From CAZIVE01 sp964542435 (lineage in GTDB: Bacteria; Bacteroidota; Bacteroidia; Bacteroidales; Tannerellaceae), in the NCBI GenBank assembly GCA_964542435.1, contig CAZIVE010000074.1:1-13040 (forward strand): a stretch of DNA of 13,040 nucleotides, given 5' to 3'. A model generated the notes under the pieces. It made no database searches. It was not told the origin of the DNA and saw only the letters and a list, made by a program, of their open reading frames with translations. How positions within the stretch are numbered: the stretch's first letter is position 1; the number at the start of each line of letters is the position of its first letter. Of the stretch, positions 6,473 through 13,040 are shown piece by piece. A program made the translations under genes and the position numbers.

Positions 6473-6838
6473 ATGAAATTGGAAAAACTGACGGCGCAGG
6501 AAGAGGAGGTTATGCTTCACATCTGGAAGCTGGGTAGCTGCTTTGTGCGAGACATATTAAACGACATGGACGAACCACGACCGCCATACACGAGCTTGGC
6601 TTCGGTGGTGAAGAATCTGGAGAAGAAGAAATTCGTGGAAGCGAAGAAGTTCGGTCCGATCACGCAATACACACCGATCGTAAAGGCTCGCGCCTATCAG
6701 CGGAACTGCCTCGCGGGTGTCGTAAAGGATTACTTCACCGGCTCGTACAAAGAGATGGTAAGTTTCTTCGTCCACGATCAGAAGCTGTCCAAAGAGGATC
6801 TGCAGGAGCTGATCAGGCAGATCGAGGAAAAGAAATAA
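6473..6838 (+). CDS. BlaI/MecI/CopY-family transcriptional repressor
   Basis: The 121-residue protein has the family's usual size and order: an N-terminal winged helix-turn-helix (about 1-75) beginning LTAQEEEVMLHIWKLG, with a putative recognition region around PPYTSLASVVKNLEKKKFV, then a helical dimerisation tail (about 85-121). Family members are dimeric cytoplasmic repressors of beta-lactamase, copper or envelope-stress genes and are usually relieved by a BlaR1-type M56 membrane protease that cleaves them. No M56 gene is next to it here; the next gene is a secreted DUF6624 protein 44 bases downstream. A palindrome on its own promoter suggests autoregulation. The inducing signal is unknown. 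A stand-alone regulator that responds directly to a ligand or metal is possible. Confidence 0.88.
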   Translation: MKLEKLTAQEEEVMLHIWKLGSCFVRDILNDMDEPRPPYTSLASVVKNLEKKKFVEAKKFGPITQYTPIVKARAYQRNCLAGVVKDYFTGSYKEMVSFFVHDQKLSKEDLQELIRQIEEKK

Positions 6839-6882
6839 AAACACCTTTCATACATCTAATAATATATAGAAACAGATACATC

Positions 6883-7830
6883 ATGAAAACAATTTCATTC
6901 TTCCTCACAGCGATACTGCTGAGCATCAGCACATCACCGCTCCTCGCACAGGAGAAGACCGGCGCTATCGATTACGACAGCATGAGCTACGCAACACTGA
7001 ATGCAAAGGCGGACTCCTGCATCTTCTTGGCCAAAGATCCGGAGACGGCAAACGAAATGTTTAATCACCTGCTGCTCCGAAAAGAGTGCGTTCCGCAGAA
7101 TTGGTACAACGGAGCTTGCGTTGCTGCTTCGATCGGGAAGAACGAACTGGCACTGGATCGACTGAGCCAAGGCCAGAAAAGGAACAAGAAATGGTACAGC
7201 CACTTTCTGGACAACGACAAGGAACTGATGCCACTCCATTCGGAAAATCGCTGGAAAGCGTTAAGCGAAGAGAACCGCAGGAGAAAGGATAAGGCAGAAA
7301 AGGACTTTGACAGACCGCTGATCGCCGAACTTCAAGATATCGTAAAGGATGATCAGGCGGTGAGATATCAATACCTCTATGCACGACACAACAGCAGTCA
7401 GGCAGCCGCAGACAGTATGCTGAAGGTGATGGCTGCTGTGGATGAAAAAAATGAGGCGCGACTGTTCAAAATCCTCGACACTCGCGGTTGGGTGAGCCAT
7501 AAGATTGTGGGAGAAAGCACGCATGCATTCTACACCATCCTCATCCACAGCGGACTGGAGAACCAAAAGAAATATCTTCCGATGGCTCAACAGGCTCTCA
7601 AACATGGTGACATGACGCCGTCGCAATATGCCCATTACGAAGACCGCATCAACGACTTCGAAGGAAAACCGCAACGTTACGGCACCATGCTCTACCAAAA
7701 AGAAGACGGCACCTACGAAGTCGGACGGCTGGTGAATTCCAAGAAGGTGGATCGATGGAGAAAGAAAGCCGGACTGCCACCGTTGAAGGAATATATCGCA
7801 AGCATGCAAACCGCCGTAGGAAAGAAGTGA
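6883..7830 (+). CDS. Secreted DUF6624-domain protein, function unknown
   Basis: The 315-residue protein starts with a signal peptide (KTISFFLTAILLSISTSPLLAQ, likely cleaved near residue 22-23), so it should be periplasmic or exported. Residues about 25-135 are charged and helical, with tetratricopeptide-like features (YNGACVAASIGKNELALDRL). Residues about 145-305 match the DUF6624 pattern as I know it: IAELQDIVKDDQAVRYQYL, ILDTRGWVSHKIVGE, an IHSG-x(3)-QKKYLP segment, YEDRIN, QRYGTMLY, and the terminal RWRKKAGLPPLKEY. The biochemical role of this domain is not known to me. No terminator separates it from the BlaI-type gene, so co-transcription is likely, and it may be the repressor's main target. 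No Shine-Dalgarno is visible. Confidence 0.8.
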   Translation: MKTISFFLTAILLSISTSPLLAQEKTGAIDYDSMSYATLNAKADSCIFLAKDPETANEMFNHLLLRKECVPQNWYNGACVAASIGKNELALDRLSQGQKRNKKWYSHFLDNDKELMPLHSENRWKALSEENRRRKDKAEKDFDRPLIAELQDIVKDDQAVRYQYLYARHNSSQAAADSMLKVMAAVDEKNEARLFKILDTRGWVSHKIVGESTHAFYTILIHSGLENQKKYLPMAQQALKHGDMTPSQYAHYEDRINDFEGKPQRYGTMLYQKEDGTYEVGRLVNSKKVDRWRKKAGLPPLKEYIASMQTAVGKK

Positions 7831-7881
7831 TGACACCAATCGGTTCGATACTCCGCCTTCCATTGATAGTGAGCAAACGAA

Positions 7882-7969
7882 GTTGAGATAGTATCCGACG
7901 AGAGCTGAGACAGTATCCCACGTGAACTGAGATAGTATCCCACGCAAACTGAGATAGTATCCCACGCGA
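7882..7969. repeat. Four 22-bp tandem repeats with a GATAGTATC core
   Basis: Units at 7882-7903, 7904-7925, 7926-7947 and 7948-7969 share CTGAGATAGTATCCCACG (18 of the 22 bases). Units 3 and 4 are nearly identical; units 1 and 2 differ at a few positions. The stretch 7860-7881 may be a decayed fifth unit (it keeps GATAGT in register). Each unit contains the 9-bp palindrome GATAGTATC (GACAGTATC in unit 2). The 22-bp period, about two helical turns, would place the cores on one DNA face. The array fills the spacer between the DUF6624 gene and the lipoprotein gene and ends 39 bases before the lipoprotein ATG, followed by A-tracts. There are no spacers, so this is not a CRISPR array. Confidence 0.85.
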
Positions 7970-8008
7970 AAAAAAATCAATAGTCAAAAAAAACAAAAAA
8001 GAGATCTG

Positions 8009-8791
8009 ATGAAAAGAAGCCATTTGAAAAAGATCATGAGTCTGTGCAGTCTGATGACGGCACTTCTGCTTGCGTCATGCGCCACGACAAAGCCGATTCC
8101 CTTCACGGCCAATCCTTACCGCCTGAATGCAGACCAAAATAGGCTGCAGTGCTCCGTAGGTATTATGTCGTTCTCGCTGGAAACATTCATCCATCAGAAT
8201 CTGTCCTATCCGACTGTTCTGACAGACGTAGAGAGTCTCTCCCAAAACAAACGGGAGGCAAGTTTTGTCCATTCCATTCTTCGAGAGACCGGAATGAAAG
8301 TTGACACCATGCTGTTCGACATTCCGGGACAGATGATGGCCTTCGCGATCAACAAATCACCGTTCGAGCAGACCTTTCCCGAGCCGCAATGCACCATCAA
8401 ACAGGGCGCAGAAGTCGAGGACACCTGGCTTTACAGCTATTATTGGCCCAAAACTGCCGACTGGATGGAAACGACCGACATTCTCCGTTCCGTCATCACC
8501 AACAAGAGCAAACAGCGCGTCATCGTTGTCGATCAGATGCTGATGCCGCAGCAGAAAACGCTCTGCCTGGTCTATATCATGCAGTACGAAAAGGGACTGA
8601 CAACGACGCCGGATAAGAATTTTCAAACGATCCAAGCCTGGATGTGGAATCCGCTGAAAGAAACATTGCTCACCGAGCAATACATCCGTCGCGTCTTCAC
8701 TCCGATCTCGTTGGGCGCAGCGTCAAAGAGATACATCGAAAAAGAATTTCTTATCGACAGCCATAAAAAGATCAAAAAAGGATTGAGATAA
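8009..8791 (+). CDS. Predicted lipoprotein, unrecognised
   Basis: The 260-residue protein has a lipoprotein signal: basic MKRSHLKK, a hydrophobic stretch, then lipobox LLASC with C24 as the lipidation site. It should be anchored in the inner or outer membrane. I do not recognise a domain in the mature part, which is of mixed alpha/beta character, with YSYYWPKTADWMETTDILRS near the middle and a basic C-terminus (KKIKKGLR). The ATG at 8009 leaves a normal signal peptide; M10 is a possible shorter start. It lies 178 bases after the DUF6624 gene, behind the 22-bp repeat array, in the same direction, so it could be a third member of the BlaI unit or separately controlled by the array. No promoter box was found. 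Confidence 0.8.
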   Translation: MKRSHLKKIMSLCSLMTALLLASCATTKPIPFTANPYRLNADQNRLQCSVGIMSFSLETFIHQNLSYPTVLTDVESLSQNKREASFVHSILRETGMKVDTMLFDIPGQMMAFAINKSPFEQTFPEPQCTIKQGAEVEDTWLYSYYWPKTADWMETTDILRSVITNKSKQRVIVVDQMLMPQQKTLCLVYIMQYEKGLTTTPDKNFQTIQAWMWNPLKETLLTEQYIRRVFTPISLGAASKRYIEKEFLIDSHKKIKKGLR

Positions 8792-8801
8792 GATCAAGAC
8801 A

Positions 8802-8814
8802 GACGATGTTCGTC
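8802..8814. terminator. Small hairpin between convergent genes
   Basis: GACGA-TGT-TCGTC is a perfect 5-bp stem in the 24-base gap between the convergent lipoprotein and helicase genes. There is no U-run, so it would be a weak terminator at best. Confidence 0.2.
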
Positions 8815-8815
8815 G

Positions 8816-11122
8816 TTATCCAATCACGGTCAGTTTGGCATATTTGAGAAGCAGCGTCTTCTGTCCGAAGCTGTCGAAGACGACCGTAGCTTTGGTATCG
8901 CCGCCGGCATTTTCCATGGCAGTGATCTTGCCTTGACCGAAACGAGCATGGCTGACACGCATGCCGACCGACAGACCATTTGCGCTCTGCAACGGTTCAC
9001 TCTTTACGGTTTCATCCTTGGCACTCTTGGTCTCAAGCTTGGTCATCTGCGAGAGATGACGCGGCAGAGATGTATCAAACGACGGCTCGAACGAACGGCT
9101 GGCATGGCTGCCATACTGACGTCGTGCGGATGCAAAAGGATCTTCGGCTTGCGATTCCTCGGCCGACACTTCGAGATATTTGCTGTCGATGTCCTTCAGA
9201 AAACGACTGGGCGAACAGACATCGGACTTTCCATTACGGAATCGGCTCTTGGCATAGGTCAACGTACAGGTCTGCTCGGCACGGGTGATGGCCACATAAA
9301 ACAGCCTTCGCTCCTCTTCCACGGCCCGCTGACTGTCGAGCGACATGATGCTCGGGAAGAGATTCTCTTCCATTCCGACCACGAAGACATGCTTAAACTC
9401 CAATCCTTTGGCGGCATGAACCGTCATGAGCGTCACCTTTTCCTTGACCTCATCCTTCAGATCGTCCTGATCGGTCAGCAGCACCACTTCGGAAAGATAA
9501 TCCTGCATACGGATCTGCTCCATTCCCTCCTCACGACGGATCTCGCAGAACTCGGCGATGCCTTTGAGAAGCTCCGTGAGATTCTCCTGTTTGCTGATAC
9601 CTTCCACAGAACGGTCGTCCATAAGCGTTTTCATCATTCCGGACTGCGCTACGATCTCTTCCGAAAGTTGTTCCGCATTGTATCCTTCGTCGTGAATGAT
9701 GAAGGTCTGAATCATCTCGCGGAAATCGGATATCTTCTTGGCTGTCCCGCCATTTATCTGCACGCCGAAATTGGCAGGATTACCGATGATCGTCCAGATG
9801 CTCACGTGATTTCGATTGGCTGCATCGATGAGTTTGTCGAGCGTCGTCTGACCAATTCCACGTGTCGGATAATTGATGACTCGTTTCAACGCCTCCTCAT
9901 CATCGGGATTGATGACCAGACGGAAATAGGAAATAGCATCCTTGATCTCCTTGCGCTGATAGAAAGAGGTGCCGCCATAGATTCGATACGGCATGGTGCG
10001 TTTGCGTAAAGCCTCCTCAAGGAGTCGCGACTGCGCGTTGGTGCGATAGAGCACGGCGAAATCGGCATAATTGCCCGTATGCCGCTGCATCGAAGCGATT
10101 CTCGAAGCCACAGCATAAGCCTCCTCGTAATCGGAAGAATACGAAAGCACCCGAAGTTTGTTTCCTGTCTCTTTCTCCGAATAGATATTCTTGCTGATCT
10201 GCCGTTCGTTCTTCGCAATCAAACTGTTCGCAGCATTAACGATGTTCTGCGTGGAGCGATAGTTGCGTTCCAGCTTGAAGATGCGGCAACCCGGATAGAT
10301 ATTCTTAAACTGAAGGATGTTGTCGATGTTGGCACCTCGAAACGAATAGATGCTCTGTGCATCGTCGCCCACGACACAGATATGTCCGCTGTTCTCACAG
10401 AGTCGGCGGATGATGAGATGTTGTGCGAAATTGGTGTCCTGATATTCGTCCACCAGCACATACTTGAAGAAATTCACATATTTCTGCAATACATCGGGAT
10501 GATCGCGGAAAAGGATATTGGTCTGCAGGAGCAGATCGTCGAAATCCATGGCGTCAGCCTGGAAGCAACGGCTCTGGTAACGTTCGTAAATTTCCTTGAT
10601 GAGCGGCACTTTGGCATTGATATCGCCCTGCATGATCTCTCTGTTGGAAGAGTAGGCATTGCAGGTGATCAGTGCATTCTTGGCATTGGAGATACGACCT
10701 TGGATCATTCCGGGACGATAGACTTTGTCATCGAGACCCATTTCCTTGATGATGGACTTGATCAGACTCTTGCTGTCGGCTGCGTCGTAGATGGTGAAAC
10801 TGCTCTTATAGCCGAGCAGAGACGCTTCGTTGCGCAGGATACGTGCGAAAATGGAATGGAACGTTCCCATCCAGATACGACTGGCTGTGATTTCGCCGGC
10901 AAGCGACGCCACACGTTCTTTCATCTCGCGGGCTGCCTTATTGGTAAAAGTCAGCGCAAGGATACTGTAAGGAGCAAAACCGAGTTTCAGCAGATAGGCC
11001 ACCTTGTAGGTCAGCACACGCGTCTTGCCCGAACCAGCTCCAGCAATGACGAGCGAAGGACCATCGGTGTAAACCACCGCTTCACGCTGGCTCTCATTCA
11101 ATTGATCAAGAAAATCATCCAC
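8816..11122 (-). CDS. ATP-dependent DNA helicase of the UvrD/PcrA family
   Basis: This superfamily 1A helicase of 768 residues moves 3' to 5' on single-stranded DNA and acts in nucleotide excision repair, mismatch repair and removal of recombination or transcription blocks. Visible motifs are the Q motif LNESQREAV, Walker A AGAGSGKT (K33), motif II DEYQDTN (from D225), motif III VGDDAQSIYSFRGA, motif V TVHAAKGLEFKHV, and motif VI FYVAITRAE with R614. A C-terminal Tudor-like module (VSHARFGQGKIT onward) is as in PcrA/UvrD. I chose the GTG at 11122-11120, which gives VDDFLDQLNESQ. A TTG at 11155 would add 11 residues but lies in the loop of the upstream terminator hairpin. It follows pgk in the same direction, mostly insulated by that terminator. 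Confidence 0.93.
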   Translation of the reverse strand: MDDFLDQLNESQREAVVYTDGPSLVIAGAGSGKTRVLTYKVAYLLKLGFAPYSILALTFTNKAAREMKERVASLAGEITASRIWMGTFHSIFARILRNEASLLGYKSSFTIYDAADSKSLIKSIIKEMGLDDKVYRPGMIQGRISNAKNALITCNAYSSNREIMQGDINAKVPLIKEIYERYQSRCFQADAMDFDDLLLQTNILFRDHPDVLQKYVNFFKYVLVDEYQDTNFAQHLIIRRLCENSGHICVVGDDAQSIYSFRGANIDNILQFKNIYPGCRIFKLERNYRSTQNIVNAANSLIAKNERQISKNIYSEKETGNKLRVLSYSSDYEEAYAVASRIASMQRHTGNYADFAVLYRTNAQSRLLEEALRKRTMPYRIYGGTSFYQRKEIKDAISYFRLVINPDDEEALKRVINYPTRGIGQTTLDKLIDAANRNHVSIWTIIGNPANFGVQINGGTAKKISDFREMIQTFIIHDEGYNAEQLSEEIVAQSGMMKTLMDDRSVEGISKQENLTELLKGIAEFCEIRREEGMEQIRMQDYLSEVVLLTDQDDLKDEVKEKVTLMTVHAAKGLEFKHVFVVGMEENLFPSIMSLDSQRAVEEERRLFYVAITRAEQTCTLTYAKSRFRNGKSDVCSPSRFLKDIDSKYLEVSAEESQAEDPFASARRQYGSHASRSFEPSFDTSLPRHLSQMTKLETKSAKDETVKSEPLQSANGLSVGMRVSHARFGQGKITAMENAGGDTKATVVFDSFGQKTLLLKYAKLTVIG

Positions 11123-11137
11123 GGCAATATAGAAGTC

Positions 11138-11180
11138 AAAAACAAGCCCCGGCAAATCTCTGAAGACTCACAGGGGCTTG
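11138..11180 (-). terminator. Intrinsic terminator of pgk
   Basis: Read leftward, CAAGCCCC (11180-11173) and GGGGCTTG (11150-11143) form a perfect 8-bp GC-rich stem around a 22-base loop, directly followed by TTTTT (11142-11138). It begins 26 bases after the pgk stop. The U-run ends only 15 bases before the helicase GTG start, so the helicase needs its own promoter or read-through. Confidence 0.75.
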
Positions 11181-11206
11181 AAATATTTAACAATTATGGT
11201 TTATTC

Positions 11207-12475
11207 TCATTTGTAAGGTTTGCCTTCAACAGCAGCTACGCCGGGAAGAACCTTACCTTCGATGGCTTCAAGCATTGCGCCACCGCCTGTAGAAACATAA
11301 GAAACCTTGTCAGCCAAGCCGAATTTGTTGATAGCTGCAACAGAGTCGCCACCACCGATCAGTGAATAAGCGCCCTTTTCAGTAGCTTCAGCAACATAGT
11401 GTGCAATGGTCTCCGTACCTTTGGCGAAGTTCGGGAATTCGAATACGCCTACAGGACCGTTCCACAGAATCGTCTTGGAATCCATGATGATCTTTCTCCA
11501 GTTCTCCAGAGAAGCAGGAGAAGCATCCATACCTTCCCAACCATCCGGAATATTATGTGTATCGCAGATCTTCTGATCAGCATCGTTACTGAACTTATTG
11601 CCTGCAACGGTTGCAACAGAGAGAGACAGATTGACGCCCTTCTGCTTTGCCTCATCGAGAATCTCGAGAGCCAACGGCATGAAATCATCTTCGTGCAGAG
11701 AATCACCGATCTTACCGCCCTGAGCTTTGAAGAAGGTAAATCCCATACCACCACCGATAATCAGATTATCAACCTTACCCAGCAGATTCTTGATGACGCC
11801 GATCTTGGAAGATACCTTCGAACCACCGAGAATAGCAGTGAACGGATGTTTTACGTTGTTCAGCACGTTGTCAATAGCTGCAACTTCCTTCTCCATCAGA
11901 TAGCCGAGCATCTTGTTGTCTACATCGAAATAGTCAGCGATGACAGCCGTAGAAGCATGAGCGCGGTGAGCCGTTCCGAATGCATCGTTTACATAGCAGT
12001 CAGCATAAGAAGCGAGATGTTTTGCAAACTCTTTCTGTTGTGCTTTGATCTCTTTCTTTGCAGCAGCCTTCACTTCGTCAGAAGCATCATCAGCCAATCC
12101 ACGCGGTTTACCTTCCTCTTCAGCATAGAAACGGAGGTTCTCGAGCAGCATAGCTTCACCCGGCTTCAGAGCCTTTACAGCTTCGTCAGCCTTCATGCAG
12201 TCAGGAGCGAACTGAACGGGAACGCCCAGTCTGTCAGCTACATCCTTAACGATCTGGCTCAATGAGAACTTAGGATCCGGATTTTTCTTCGGTTTTCCCA
12301 TGTGTGACATCATGATGACACTGCCACCATCAGCCAATATTTTCTTCAGAGTAGGAAGAGCTCCGCGAATACGGGTGTCGTCTGTGAGCTTTCCATTCTC
12401 ATCCAACGGAACATTGAAGTCCACGCGTACGATTGCCTTTTTACCGGCAAAATTGAATTTGTCAATTGATTGCAT
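11207..12475 (-). CDS. pgk: Phosphoglycerate kinase
   Basis: This glycolytic enzyme transfers phosphate between 1,3-bisphosphoglycerate and ADP in the cytoplasm. The 422-residue protein shows VRVDFNVPLDENG (16 onward), MSHMGKPK, the LLENLRF segment, DAFGTAHRAHAS, GGSKVSSKIGVI, GGGMGFTF, WNGPVGVFEFPNFAKGT, GGGDS (374-378) and STGGGAMLE (395-403), so all substrate and nucleotide motifs are intact. It is longer than E. coli Pgk mainly because of about 20 extra residues, rich in K, E and A, after LLENLRF. The ATG start at 12475 follows an AT-rich leader with a perfect -7 box, and a strong terminator ends the transcript. It therefore appears to be a single-gene unit, though it follows the AlaX-like gene in the same direction. 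Confidence 0.98.
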   Translation of the reverse strand: MQSIDKFNFAGKKAIVRVDFNVPLDENGKLTDDTRIRGALPTLKKILADGGSVIMMSHMGKPKKNPDPKFSLSQIVKDVADRLGVPVQFAPDCMKADEAVKALKPGEAMLLENLRFYAEEEGKPRGLADDASDEVKAAAKKEIKAQQKEFAKHLASYADCYVNDAFGTAHRAHASTAVIADYFDVDNKMLGYLMEKEVAAIDNVLNNVKHPFTAILGGSKVSSKIGVIKNLLGKVDNLIIGGGMGFTFFKAQGGKIGDSLHEDDFMPLALEILDEAKQKGVNLSLSVATVAGNKFSNDADQKICDTHNIPDGWEGMDASPASLENWRKIIMDSKTILWNGPVGVFEFPNFAKGTETIAHYVAEATEKGAYSLIGGGDSVAAINKFGLADKVSYVSTGGGAMLEAIEGKVLPGVAAVEGKPYK

Positions 12476-12529
12476 AGATAATGTATTTTAAGTGTCTAAA
12501 AAAATATCTTCGTTTCCGACTTAGTCTCG

Positions 12530-12537
12530 CAAAAATA
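12530..12537 (-). promoter_or_regulatory. Bacteroidetes -7 promoter box of pgk
   Basis: Read leftward, TATTTTTG matches TAnnTTTG exactly and is followed by CGAGA, as is the blaI -7 box. It lies about 55 bases before the pgk ATG and predicts a leader of roughly 45-50 bases. No clear -33 element is seen. Confidence 0.55.
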
Positions 12538-12575
12538 GAAAGAATTCTTGAAACGTTTATCCGATACGCTCTTTT

Positions 12576-13040
12576 TTATTCAACGAGCTTGAAACGAAGT
12601 CTTAGATGTCCATCGGCATAATCGTGACTGATGATATGAAAATGACCGATTTCAGAAGTGTTAGCTACGTGTGCGCCGATGCAGGCACAGGCATCGTAAT
12701 CTCCTACACGAACGATGCGAAGCGTCTCGCTGGCATCGTCGGGCAGCTTGCTCAGATCCACAATCTCCGAAGCCTTCTCCTTCGGCATGAACTCGATGGT
12801 CACTGGCAGATGCTGATCGATCACCTCATTCACACGGCGTTCAACCTCCTGCAGCTTCTCTTCGCTCGGCTCTTCGGAAAGATTGTAATCGCATTTGCTC
12901 TTCTTCTTCTCGATGTGTGCATTCTTGGATCTCGGACAGCCGAACATCCTGACCATTGTCTGATTCAATATATGTTCCGTAGTATGCATCGGAGGATATT
13001 CCTCCTTGTTGTGCGCATTTAAAATCGGTTCTGTTTCCAT
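12576..13040 (-). CDS. AlaX-like alanyl-tRNA editing protein
   Basis: The 154-residue protein is a free-standing version of the editing (second additional) domain of threonyl/alanyl-tRNA synthetases. Such proteins hydrolyse mischarged tRNA(Ala), chiefly Ser-tRNA(Ala), in trans. The four zinc ligands are visible as H19-T-T-E-H23 and C120-I-G-A-H124, followed by the conserved ANTSEIGHF segment. The start is the ATG in the last three bases of the window (13040-13038), so upstream signals cannot be judged and a longer N-terminus cannot be excluded, although the size is normal for the family in Bacteroidetes. It points the same way as pgk, 100 bases upstream of it. The exact amino acid edited is inferred. 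Confidence 0.88.
   Translation of the reverse strand: METEPILNAHNKEEYPPMHTTEHILNQTMVRMFGCPRSKNAHIEKKKSKCDYNLSEEPSEEKLQEVERRVNEVIDQHLPVTIEFMPKEKASEIVDLSKLPDDASETLRIVRVGDYDACACIGAHVANTSEIGHFHIISHDYADGHLRLRFKLVE

Noticed and set aside
7882..7969. Possible CRISPR array
   Set aside because: The 22-bp units abut with no spacers, there are only four, and no cas gene is in the window.
7261..7980. 239-codon leftward frame crossing the 22-bp repeats
   Set aside because: The repeat length is not a multiple of three, so the frame shifts across units, and most of it is antisense to the DUF6624 gene.
8933..11365. Long rightward open frames (358 and 428 codons) opposite the helicase gene
   Set aside because: They are antisense to a gene with every superfamily 1 helicase motif. 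The composition is that of a shadow frame and there is no start signal.

Overview
The window looks like a chromosomal segment of a Bacteroidales bacterium, most likely Prevotella or a close relative. This is inferred from the protein style (RecJ, RecQ, Pgk, UvrD and AlaX of the Bacteroidetes type), from promoter -7 boxes of the form TAnnTTTG instead of sigma70 -10 boxes, and from AT-rich leaders that mostly lack Shine-Dalgarno sequences. No phage, IS element, tRNA, rRNA or CRISPR array was seen.

Left part (1-5230): two genes run leftward, a short Sua5/YrdC-type threonylcarbamoyl-AMP synthase (843-1424) and, one base after its stop, the first 280 codons of a membrane polyprenyl-phosphate sugar transferase that leaves the window. 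Divergent from them, recJ (1575-3311) and recQ (3311-5230) overlap by one base and form a DNA repair operon.

Middle part (5231-8791): 1.24 kb follows without a convincing gene. It is AT-rich and holds several strong sequence structures: a hairpin with two competing left arms, a 62-base polypyrimidine microsatellite, tandem 11-bp palindromes, a pair of mutually exclusive stem-loops and an inverted repeat. Next comes a possible small regulated unit: a BlaI/MecI-type repressor whose -7 box overlaps a perfect 15-bp palindrome, a secreted DUF6624 protein 44 bases downstream, an array of four 22-bp tandem repeats each with a 9-bp palindromic core, and an unrecognised lipoprotein. The BlaR1-type sensor protease usually paired with such repressors is absent here. 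This is the least ordinary part of the window.

Right part (8792-13040): three genes run leftward: a UvrD/PcrA-type helicase, phosphoglycerate kinase with its own promoter and a clear intrinsic terminator, and an AlaX-like alanyl-tRNA editing protein that starts at the last base of the window. Most of the window is housekeeping (tRNA modification and editing, DNA repair, glycolysis). The new biology, if any, lies in 5690-8791.
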